The position numbers and the translations under genes were made by a program. A model generated the notes under the pieces. That model searched no databases and was not told the origin of the DNA. It saw only the letters and a list, made by a program, of their open reading frames with translations. DNA of 64,000 nucleotides from Ketobacter sp. (GTDB taxonomy: Bacteria; Pseudomonadota; Gammaproteobacteria; Pseudomonadales; Ketobacteraceae), in the NCBI RefSeq assembly GCF_003671495.1, contig NZ_RCHN01000042.1:1-64000 (forward strand), given 5' to 3'. Of this stretch, positions 18,531-26,151 are shown one piece after another. Every line of letters begins with the position of its first letter. The first letter of the stretch is position 1.

Positions 18531-19928
18531 ATGACCATACAACTGTACAACACGCTCACGCAGCAAAAAGAAGTCTTCACCCCCATCAAGTCAGATGAGG
18601 TGACGATGTACGTGTGTGGCCCCACCGTGTACAACTTTGTGCACATCGGCAACGCCCGCCCGGTGGTGATTTTTGACATGCTGTTCCGCCTGTTGCAACG
18701 GCACTACCCCAGCGTGAGATACGCCCGCAACATCACCGATGTGGATGACAAGATCAACGCCGCCGCCAAAGCCGGCGGTGAAACCATCCGCGAGTTGAGC
18801 GAGCGCTTCACGCAGGCCTATCACGAAGACATGGACGGCCTGAACACCCTGCGCCCCACCCTGGAACCCCGCGCCACCGACAACATCGACGCCATGATCG
18901 CGCAGATCCAGGCGCTGATTGCCAATGGCCACGCCTATGAGTCCGAAGGCCATGTGCTGTTCCAGGTGAGCACCGACCCGCACTACGGCAAGCTCTCGCA
19001 CCGTAAACTGGATGAGATGATCGCCGGCGCCAGCGAACGGGTGGACGACGCCTCCTATAAAAAAGAGCCCGCTGACTTCGTGTTGTGGAAACCCTCCAGC
19101 GATGACCTGCCCGGCTGGGACAGCCCCTGGGGCCGCGGACGCCCAGGCTGGCACATTGAATGTTCCGCCATGATCAACCAGCACCTGGGCAAAACCATTG
19201 ACATTCATGGCGGCGGACAGGACCTGATCTTTCCCCACCATGAAAACGAAATCGCTCAGGGCACCTGCTGCCATAAAAGCGGCGAGGAGCAGTTCGTGCG
19301 CTACTGGATGCACAACGGCTACCTGAATATCGAAGGCGAGAAGATGTCCAAATCCCTGGGCAACTTCTTCACCGTGCGCGAGCTGCTGGCGCTGTGGCCC
19401 GGCGAAGTCATGCGCTACGCCCTGATGACCGCCCACTACCGCAAGCCCCTGGACTGGACCAAAGACCTGCTGGCCAGCGCCAAATCCAGCCTGGATCGTC
19501 TGTACGGCGCCCTGCGCGACGCCCCCGTTGCCGTGGATGCCGAACTGGAACACCCAATGCTGGCGGAACTGGAAGGCCACCTGTGTGACGACCTGGCCAC
19601 GCCCCAGGCCCTGGCGGTGCTGCACGGTCTGGCGGGGGACATCAACAAGGCCGAAGGTGCCGAGAAAGCCACTCTGCAAGCGGTGCTGCGCAAAGCCGGC
19701 GCCGCCATGGGCCTGCTGGAACAAGAGGCCGATGCCTGGTTCAAATGGCAACCCGCCAGTAACCAGGGTGGCCTCAGCGACACCGACATCGACGGCCTGA
19801 TTGCGGAGCGGGCGCAAGCCAAGCAGGATCGCAACTTTACCCGTGCCGATGAGATCCGGGAGCAGCTGAAACAACAGGGCATCACCCTGGAGGACTCCAA
19901 GGACGGCACCCGCTGGACCCGGGATTAA
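18531..19928 (+). CDS. cysS: Cysteinyl-tRNA synthetase
   Basis: This class I synthetase charges tRNA-Cys and binds zinc through residues including the Cys of YVCGPTVYN, the Cys of GWHIECSAM and the His residues of FPHHENE. The ATP-binding HIGNARP and [10 protein letters not shown] signatures are present. The 465 residues match the family (E. coli 461). The ATG at 18531 starts the conserved [14 protein letters not shown]; an upstream in-frame TTG at 18519 is too close to the AAGGAA at 18512. It follows thrS by 17 bases and is probably cotranscribed with it. A perfect 18-bp palindrome covers the stop codon. Confidence 0.97.
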   Translation: MTIQLYNTLTQQKEVFTPIKSDEVTMYVCGPTVYNFVHIGNARPVVIFDMLFRLLQRHYPSVRYARNITDVDDKINAAAKAGGETIRELSERFTQAYHEDMDGLNTLRPTLEPRATDNIDAMIAQIQALIANGHAYESEGHVLFQVSTDPHYGKLSHRKLDEMIAGASERVDDASYKKEPADFVLWKPSSDDLPGWDSPWGRGRPGWHIECSAMINQHLGKTIDIHGGGQDLIFPHHENEIAQGTCCHKSGEEQFVRYWMHNGYLNIEGEKMSKSLGNFFTVRELLALWPGEVMRYALMTAHYRKPLDWTKDLLASAKSSLDRLYGALRDAPVAVDAELEHPMLAELEGHLCDDLATPQALAVLHGLAGDINKAEGAEKATLQAVLRKAGAAMGLLEQEADAWFKWQPASNQGGLSDTDIDGLIAERAQAKQDRNFTRADEIREQLKQQGITLEDSKDGTRWTRD

Positions 19929-19935
19929 TCCCGGG
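19918..19935. other. Perfect 18-bp palindrome over the cysS stop codon
   Basis: CCCGGGATTAATCCCGGG is fully self-complementary and can form a 7-bp GC-rich stem with a TTAA loop. The TAA stop of cysS lies in the loop. No U tract follows, so it is not a standard terminator. It may be an RNA 3'-end-stabilising hairpin or a protein site. A TATACT -10-like box for the next gene lies at 19965-19970. Confidence 0.6.
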
Positions 19936-20022
19936 CCGGCCATTCGCTTATTCAGTGAATCCGCTATACTTTCCGGAACGCAAAGGAAAGCACCACCGCA
20001 AGGCAATTTCATACCTAGGGAT

Positions 20023-20868
20023 GTGAGCGACACGTTGTCACGACCAGAGTCCACCACAAACAGCTTCAGCCTGGCCTTAAAGGCACTCCTGTGTGCCTGC
20101 TGTCTGCTGCTGTGTTGCGGGGCTGTTTCCACCCAGGCCGAAACCATCGTCGTTTACCATTTCAACCCGGAATCCCACAGCGATCGCAACCTGGTTCTGA
20201 AGAACACCTTTGACCAGTATTTTCAGGTATCACACAACATCCAGCTGCAACCGGTGGATGACCGCGCCACGTTTGCCGCCCTTATCGCCAACAAACCGGC
20301 CAGCCTGTTCATCATGTCCGATTGGCAATACCACCAACTGGAATCCAGCAACAACGACCTGACACCCTATTTACGGGGCATCAAGGACGGCAACGACACG
20401 TTCCGTAAATTACTGATCGGTAAAGCCCCCCTGTCGCCGCAGCACGCTACCCTTGCCGTCTCCGGCACTGAAGACTATGTGTATTCCCTGCTGGGTTCCA
20501 TGCGCTTGAACACGGCTCCTCTGCCCATGCAGCAGTTACGGCTGCTCACCGTTCCGAAAGATATCGATGCTCTGCTGGCAGTCAGCTTCGGGATGGCCGA
20601 TGCCGCGCTGGCCACCGAGAACAGCTACGAAAAATACGAGTTACTGTATCGCAACGAATATCAACTTCTCAAAGTTCTGGGCACCAGTACACCGCAGAAG
20701 CGCTTGGTGGTGGCATTGTACCGACAGCACCTGCCTGCCCTGCAGGTTGCCCTGGAAGCCTTGCTTGACATGAGCCAGTCCCCGAATGGCCAGCTTGGCC
20801 TCAAGTTACTGGGCCTGGACGAATGGACTCTGTTACCGACCACCCAGGATAGGGGGGGGCAACTATGA
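20023..20868 (+). CDS. Periplasmic binding protein-like protein (PhnD/type 2 PBP-like)
   Basis: The 281-residue exported protein has a long n-region and then a hydrophobic stretch (ALKALLCACCLLLCCGAV) ending near an ALA-type cleavage site (TQA-ET). The mature part begins TIVVYHFNPESHSDRN and has the look of a type 2 periplasmic binding fold of the PhnD/phosphonate-binding kind, with two alpha/beta lobes. No ABC permease or ATPase is nearby, so it more likely feeds a sensor than a transporter. The start is GTG at 20023; an in-frame TTG at 20035 is an alternative. Its stop overlaps the next gene by four bases (ATGA). The family assignment is tentative. Confidence 0.65.
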   Translation: MSDTLSRPESTTNSFSLALKALLCACCLLLCCGAVSTQAETIVVYHFNPESHSDRNLVLKNTFDQYFQVSHNIQLQPVDDRATFAALIANKPASLFIMSDWQYHQLESSNNDLTPYLRGIKDGNDTFRKLLIGKAPLSPQHATLAVSGTEDYVYSLLGSMRLNTAPLPMQQLRLLTVPKDIDALLAVSFGMADAALATENSYEKYELLYRNEYQLLKVLGTSTPQKRLVVALYRQHLPALQVALEALLDMSQSPNGQLGLKLLGLDEWTLLPTTQDRGGQL

Positions 20869-21803
20869 CCACGGTACTCAGGTATTTACTCGCCCTGTGC
20901 TGCAGCCTTGCCATCGGCGGCTGCCAGAACAGAACCGCACTGCCGCAGCAACCGGACACCTTCACCGTGCTGGTCGTCAACAGCAACAGCGCGCTGCCCC
21001 GCTATGAGGTGCCGGTACAGGCATTCCTCAAAACCATTAAGGGCGCAGAGCTGGTTACGGTGGACCTGGGGGAAGACGAACTCCCCACAGAAACCCTGCA
21101 GGACATGTTGAACGCACACCGCGTACAAGCCATTTACTGCGTTGGCGCCAAAGCGCTGGGCTCCATTGATTACCTGAGCCCGGCTACGCCAGTGGTATAC
21201 AGTTCAGTACTCAGCTGGCGCGAATTCCAGTCCAGAAAGCACTTCTATGGGGTGACCGATGGCGTAGCACCGGCGGCACAGCTGGCGTGGTTCAAGCACT
21301 TTTTCCCGAACATCCAGCGCATTGGCGTGCTGTACAGCGACACCAGTGAAAATGTGTTGAAGGATGCCCGGCACTCCGCCGAAGCCCTGTCACTGACGTT
21401 GAACACGCGGAAAATTGCAGCCGGCGAAGCAAGAACACCTCATATCGAGGCACTGCTCGAATCCAGTGATGCCATCTGGATTCTGCCGGACCCGGAAGTG
21501 TTGGATTCAGAGGCCAACACCGTTCAATTGTTCGAACAGGCGCACCGCCGGAAAATCCCGGTGTTCGCCTATAACCCGTTCTTCATGGAGCTGGGTGCCA
21601 CTCTAAGCATCAATGCAGATCTCGCCACCACCGGACGTCAGGCTGCCCTGATGGTACAGTCACTGCAGAACGCCGCCCCGGAGAGCAACATTCAGTTCCC
21701 GGCCGGCAGCAATGTCTCCCTCAATCTCAGGAAAGTGCGGGAATACCAGTTGAATCTTGACAGCGACGCACTCAATTCCGTCAGCGAACTGCTGGACCAG
21801 TGA
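20865..21803 (+). CDS. ABC_sub_bind-family substrate-binding lipoprotein
   Basis: The 312-residue lipoprotein has a signal ending in a lipobox (LAIGGC, Cys at about 20). The mature domain is a two-lobe type 1 binding fold like the uncharacterised ABC_sub_bind (TrpX-like) family: VLVVNSNSALPRYE, AIYCVGAKAL, PVVYSSVLSW, RIGVLYSDTSE and PVFAYNPFFMELGATLSI. It is coupled to the upstream binding-protein gene by an ATGA overlap. It converges on a TonB-dependent receptor gene 24 bases away. No transporter components are present, so delivery of a signal to a sensor, or capture of a ligand entering through the receptor, are the likely roles. Confidence 0.75.
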   Translation: MTTVLRYLLALCCSLAIGGCQNRTALPQQPDTFTVLVVNSNSALPRYEVPVQAFLKTIKGAELVTVDLGEDELPTETLQDMLNAHRVQAIYCVGAKALGSIDYLSPATPVVYSSVLSWREFQSRKHFYGVTDGVAPAAQLAWFKHFFPNIQRIGVLYSDTSENVLKDARHSAEALSLTLNTRKIAAGEARTPHIEALLESSDAIWILPDPEVLDSEANTVQLFEQAHRRKIPVFAYNPFFMELGATLSINADLATTGRQAALMVQSLQNAAPESNIQFPAGSNVSLNLRKVREYQLNLDSDALNSVSELLDQ

Positions 21804-21827
21804 AGGGATTGGCCAGCAGTCCCGCTT

Positions 21828-23861
21828 TTACAATTTGAACTGCAGCTCCAGCATAAAATTACGCCCTGGATTCGGATAGTCCGACAGCATGACCCCGGGC
21901 GCCGGATCCACCAGATCCTTATCCAACAGGTTATACAATGAGGCAGTCAGCACCAGATTTTCAGCACGGCTGCGCCAGGTGATGGACACATCCACTTCTG
22001 TTTGATCGCTGACGTCTGCGCGGGTATCCAACGCCTCCCGGCTCAACGAACTCTCATACAGCACACCCAGATAGGCGGAAATGTGGCGGGAATAGCGATA
22101 ATTGAACTGCATATTGGCCCGGTGCAGCGGCACATCTGCCGCCCGTCGATCGGTGAGATCATTGATCGGGTCCTGATAGGTGTAGTTCAGGTTGATGCTG
22201 GAACCATCCTGCAACCGATGGGCATATTCCAGCTCGATGCCCTGTACAGTCAGCTCACCAATATTGTCGTAATACGCCACTGCCGGTGGCTGCGGGCGTG
22301 CACCGATGATGTTTTCGATGTTGTTGCGGAACAAGGTTGCCCGCGCCGTGCTGCGTTTGCTCAGCCAGGCATTCAAACCCAGCTCCACGGTTTCAATTTC
22401 CTCCGGTTCAACCAGGGGATTGCCCACAATGGCCGGGTTATTGATGTTGTAAAGCTCACCGAAGGTGGGCGCCCTGAACGCAGAGCCGTAAGTGGCGATA
22501 CCCTGGAAGCGTTCTGAAAAATCCCAGCTCACGCTGGCACGGGGATTAAAGGTATTGCCAAAATCACTGTAGTCGTCATAGCGCCCCCCCACGATGAGCC
22601 GAACCTGTTCGCTGGGGTCCCAGATATCCTGCACATACAGTGCCCGCACATTACGGTTGTGGCTGTCATTCCAATTCGCCACATCGGAAATATCCACCAT
22701 CGGGCCCTGACCGTTATTGGTCCACAACTCAACGCCATACTGTGCCTGATGCTCGAACATAACACCGGACACCAACTTGTGTCCGTTGAGCCAATTCCAG
22801 GTTAATTGCAATTCGATACCGGTTTTATCGTGCTGAATCGGACTGCGCAGAAAAAGCCCCTCAGGATAGGTTGTACTGCCATCGTCAAAACCGGGTGGAA
22901 AGACATCCCACAGATTATCGAATTCAAAATGATCAAAATAGAGTTTGGTGGTCAGGAATGCCTTGGGATTGATGTCATAGTGATGCGCCCCCTCCAGGAA
23001 ATACTCACGGTATTCCTGCTCCGATCCATCGTTCAAAACATTGTTGGCGCCCAGGTATCCACCGGCCTCCCGCTGGACAAAACGCCCTTGCAAACTGAAT
23101 TCACCATACCCGGCATTGAATCCGAGATCGTAACGTTTTTGCCAGTAGTCGGTATCGCCAGACTGGCCGATGGCGTCGGATGCCACCTCCCCTTTCCAGC
23201 CGTCACTGTGGTAGAGATTGGCGTCCACCGCCACATCAACAGCGCCCAGGGTGCCGCCGTATTGCAGATCCAGCCGGTTGGTCTCGTCACTGCCCGCAGC
23301 AGCGGTGGCCACTACGCCATTCACATCCTCCGCCTGTTTGGTGATGATGTTCACCACCGCCACGAAAGCATTGGCGCCATACAGCGCCGAACCGGGGCCA
23401 CGTACAATTTCCACAACTTTGATGTCTTTCACTGGAAACCGGTTGTAGCTGGACAGCGCTCCGCCGTTGACCAGGTTATTGTTCACCGGATGGCCATTGA
23501 TCAGGAATAAAACCTTCTCCGAAAAGTCGGTTTTAACCCCCCGCACCTCGACAGAACTGGTCCCCATATTGAAGCGGTTTATGCCGAAGCCGGGCACCCG
23601 TTTAAGCACATCCATCAGGTCCCGTGCGCCCATTTGCTGAACATCGGCTGCAGTGATCACGGTGACGGTGGCACCACTCTTACGTACGCTCTCCCGGGTT
23701 TTGGTGGCTGTGGTCACATAGCGTTCCTCCTGCAACCAGCGGATTTCCTCCTTCAGTTGCGGCAGCCCATCAGCCTGCACCACCATCGGCAACCCCAGGC
23801 CACATCCCAACGCCAACCACCCAACAGTCTTCCCTTTCACTGATCCCATGTCGCTTCTCAT
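21828..23861 (-). CDS. TonB-dependent outer membrane receptor
   Basis: This is a 677-residue outer-membrane receptor with a signal peptide (ALGCGLGLPMVVQA). The plug domain (about 40-170) contains TRESVRKSGATVTVITAADV, LMDVLKRVPGF and EIVRGPGSALYGANAFVAVVNIIT. A 22-strand barrel follows, ending in the aromatic/hydrophobic tail NFMLELQFKL. Such receptors import scarce ligands across the outer membrane using TonB energy. It is the last gene of a minus-strand cluster after the racemase and DUF917 genes (41-base gap), so the substrate may be what those enzymes use. An in-frame ATG at 23849 is an alternative start. No iron-regulator site was recognised. Confidence 0.9.
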   Translation of the reverse strand: MRSDMGSVKGKTVGWLALGCGLGLPMVVQADGLPQLKEEIRWLQEERYVTTATKTRESVRKSGATVTVITAADVQQMGARDLMDVLKRVPGFGINRFNMGTSSVEVRGVKTDFSEKVLFLINGHPVNNNLVNGGALSSYNRFPVKDIKVVEIVRGPGSALYGANAFVAVVNIITKQAEDVNGVVATAAAGSDETNRLDLQYGGTLGAVDVAVDANLYHSDGWKGEVASDAIGQSGDTDYWQKRYDLGFNAGYGEFSLQGRFVQREAGGYLGANNVLNDGSEQEYREYFLEGAHHYDINPKAFLTTKLYFDHFEFDNLWDVFPPGFDDGSTTYPEGLFLRSPIQHDKTGIELQLTWNWLNGHKLVSGVMFEHQAQYGVELWTNNGQGPMVDISDVANWNDSHNRNVRALYVQDIWDPSEQVRLIVGGRYDDYSDFGNTFNPRASVSWDFSERFQGIATYGSAFRAPTFGELYNINNPAIVGNPLVEPEEIETVELGLNAWLSKRSTARATLFRNNIENIIGARPQPPAVAYYDNIGELTVQGIELEYAHRLQDGSSINLNYTYQDPINDLTDRRAADVPLHRANMQFNYRYSRHISAYLGVLYESSLSREALDTRADVSDQTEVDVSITWRSRAENLVLTASLYNLLDKDLVDPAPGVMLSDYPNPGRNFMLELQFKL

Positions 23862-23902
23862 TTCACTGCATTCATGTCACTGCGCGTAGCAGGCTCTGTC
23901 GC

Positions 23903-25030
23903 TTACTCGCCCAAAATATGCGGCACATCCTCCAGGAAGCGATACCCCGTCAGATTCACCTCGCCGAATTTCTGTAGCAGCAACGCAAGATACTTAAAAA
24001 ACATCGAAGGCACCCGAATGGTGTCCACCGCCTGAACCCACAACAATGTGATCTCCACCTTATGCCCGGCAGCAAACTGACTGCAGATTTCGGAGTTGGT
24101 CATCGGGGTGCCATCCACCCCCATGGAACAAATCATATCGGGGCCCAGAATGAATGCAACCGGATTGCTGCCATCATCAATGGTGGCCAGCAGGCTCTCG
24201 TTGACAAAATACAAGGTCACCTGACGCGTCCCTTCCTGCAACGTGACCGTGCCCACATCAAAGCCATCCTGCACCCGATTAGTAGCGGCGGTCACTTTAC
24301 CCCGCCGCAGGATCACCGCCTGGGCGGGATAGCAGGTTGCAATAATTTCCTGTACCGCCGCCAGGGGGCTGGCCGACGCCATGGCCTTGCCAATCGAGCG
24401 GGCAACCGCCAGCGATCCCGGCACTAGGGCACCGGGGGAATGGATTTGCCTGCCGGTCAGCGACCAGGTAGCCACGGTCCCGGCATCCTGCAACTTGGTG
24501 CTGACAATGTTACGCACCTGTGCCTCCATGTCCTCCGCATTATCCGGATGCAGTGGATACTGGTCATCTTCTTCACTGACCACCAGGGTTTCCCGGGTGG
24601 AAAAGCCCCGCAATGCGTAACTGCACATACTCATTTGCGGCACAGAACGACCGGCACCGTCAGCGTCCACAAAGGGGATATCGAACTGGGCACAAGCCAG
24701 CAGGGGAATCATGGAATTCATCGCCCCCACTTCAATGGGCAACACGTAGTGATAGGACTCCCCGGTCATAGTTTGCAAACCTTCCAATCCATAGCCGGGG
24801 GAAAGCTTGAAATTCAAATTGGGCGCATCCGGGGCCCCCACGCCGCAGATCACCAGCAAGCGGGCATCATCATGGACTTCGTGCGGCTCCGCCACGGCCA
24901 CCTGATCGGCGAAGGAAACGATATTTTTGATCACGTCATTGGCAGACTGCACACCACCACCACCACCGCTGGCCAGAAAGCTGGCACCGTTGACGATAAT
25001 TTCCATATCTTCCTTATTTATGTGATACAT
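23903..25030 (-). CDS. DUF917 / S-methyl-thiohydantoin desulfurase family protein
   Basis: The 375 residues match the DUF917 (S-Me-THD) family. Family marks are the glycine-rich NGASFLASGGGGGVQ near the N-terminus, SYHYVLPIEVGAMNSMIPL, and FVDADGAGRSVPQM around residue 120. Members occur beside hydantoinase and racemase genes and are thought to act on hydantoin-like ring compounds; a desulfurase activity has been named for the family. It is predicted cytosolic with no signal peptide. A strong GAGGAGG ribosome binding site precedes the ATG. It follows the racemase gene by 10 bases, so the two are almost certainly cotranscribed. No hydantoinase or N-carbamoylase gene is nearby. Confidence 0.85.
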   Translation of the reverse strand: MYHINKEDMEIIVNGASFLASGGGGGVQSANDVIKNIVSFADQVAVAEPHEVHDDARLLVICGVGAPDAPNLNFKLSPGYGLEGLQTMTGESYHYVLPIEVGAMNSMIPLLACAQFDIPFVDADGAGRSVPQMSMCSYALRGFSTRETLVVSEEDDQYPLHPDNAEDMEAQVRNIVSTKLQDAGTVATWSLTGRQIHSPGALVPGSLAVARSIGKAMASASPLAAVQEIIATCYPAQAVILRRGKVTAATNRVQDGFDVGTVTLQEGTRQVTLYFVNESLLATIDDGSNPVAFILGPDMICSMGVDGTPMTNSEICSQFAAGHKVEITLLWVQAVDTIRVPSMFFKYLALLLQKFGEVNLTGYRFLEDVPHILGE

Positions 25031-25040
25031 GAACGCCTCC

Positions 25041-25775
25041 TCAGGACTGGTTTTTATAATTGGGGGGAACGTGGTAGGTCAGCCGGCTCTGTGTTTGCCC
25101 CGTACGCATCAGCATGTACAGGTAATTCACCGCCGCCATATTGGGATCAATGACAGGAATGTTGCATTGGTATTTGGCCGCCAGTTTGTCCGCCACCGCA
25201 GCAGCAATGTGCATGAACCCGGTGCAGCCCAGTAGAATCGCGTCTGCTCCATCTTCATCAATGGCTTTGATGCTGCACTCATAGACTTTCTGGATTACCT
25301 TGTCCCGTTCCGTCAGTTCATGAACCGGCAGGTTCACCGGAATGATGGACGCGAAATTGGGAGCAATGCCAAAGCTGCGCACATGTTCCCGCTGCATGTC
25401 TTCCACCGACGCCAGGACCGTGATGATAGAGAATCGTTCGGCCAGGGACATGGCGGTAAAGGCGCTGGGGCGAAAGCCGCCGATCACCGGTATCGACACC
25501 ACTTCCCGGGCTTCCTCCACACCGCAATAATCAAAATCCGAGACAAATATGCCGTTGTAGCCTTCATTCTGGGCCTGGATCGCAAGGTCCACCACATAAG
25601 GCGCGTTCACCATTCGGTCCCAACGGCTTTCGATGGAGGAATTGCCCTGGGTAATGTTCGATACATCCACCTGCAGGTCCGGCGGTGCCACACCGCGGGC
25701 CACCTCGGCCAGCTCCTGGTTATAGGCACTGTCATTAATGGGAATGATGATTTTCATACGGTAGGGCATGGCCAT
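25041..25775 (-). CDS. Asp/Glu/hydantoin racemase family protein
   Basis: This 244-residue cofactor-independent racemase has the expected two catalytic cysteines: C84 in DFDYCGVEEAREVV and C184 in ILLGCTGFM. The fold and the MKIIIPINDS start fit hydantoin or aspartate racemases. A two-cysteine mechanism is established for the family; the true substrate is unknown. I chose the ATG at 25775 because AAGGAAG lies seven bases before it; longer starts up to 25856 lack one. It is the promoter-proximal gene of the racemase-DUF917-TonB receptor cluster and is divergent from the kinase operon at 26 kb. Confidence 0.85.
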   Translation of the reverse strand: MAMPYRMKIIIPINDSAYNQELAEVARGVAPPDLQVDVSNITQGNSSIESRWDRMVNAPYVVDLAIQAQNEGYNGIFVSDFDYCGVEEAREVVSIPVIGGFRPSAFTAMSLAERFSIITVLASVEDMQREHVRSFGIAPNFASIIPVNLPVHELTERDKVIQKVYECSIKAIDEDGADAILLGCTGFMHIAAAVADKLAAKYQCNIPVIDPNMAAVNYLYMLMRTGQTQSRLTYHVPPNYKNQS

Positions 25776-26041
25776 ATTGCAGCTTCCTTGAGCAGGAGGG
25801 AGGGACACAGGCGCACACAGGGCGCATTCATTCTCATTGTAGACAAAGATTCGCATCCTTCATCCGCTTGCAATGTCACGGCAGTCTGTCATTTAATGCT
25901 GATATAACAATCAATTAGCAGGTCCGGATGCGCCCCCAGGCCGATCCATTGCAACAATGCGAACCTGTGCAACAGCGTCTATCATTAGGTCTAAGGGACA
26001 AAAGCCAGAACCATGCTTGTTGAAGACCATGAAAAGGAATC

Positions 26042-26143
26042 ATGATGAAGTCATTACCGCCTGACACAGGGTGGTCGAATCCTGCCTACGGCTTGACCTT
26101 TCCTCCTTTGTGGAAAAATAACCGGGTTTCCCCCTCTGGGTAG
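26042..26143 (+). CDS. Possible 33-codon leader ORF before the histidine kinase
   Basis: A short frame, MMKSLPPDTGWSNPAYGL then about 15 more residues, starts at tandem ATGs preceded by a strong AAAAGGAATC ribosome binding site. It ends with TAG eight bases before the kinase ATG. The kinase start has only a poor ribosome binding site (GGG twelve bases away), so translation of this frame could help load ribosomes on the kinase gene. The peptide has no recognised domain. It may be a leader peptide or chance; the good start site is the main support. Confidence 0.35.
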   Translation: MMKSLPPDTGWSNPAYGLTFPPLWKNNRVSPSG

Positions 26144-26151
26144 TCATATCG

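Noticed and set aside
18591-20147. 518-codon open frame opposite cysS
   Set aside because: Antisense of a clear cysteinyl-tRNA synthetase gene; no family resemblance and runs across the next gene's start.
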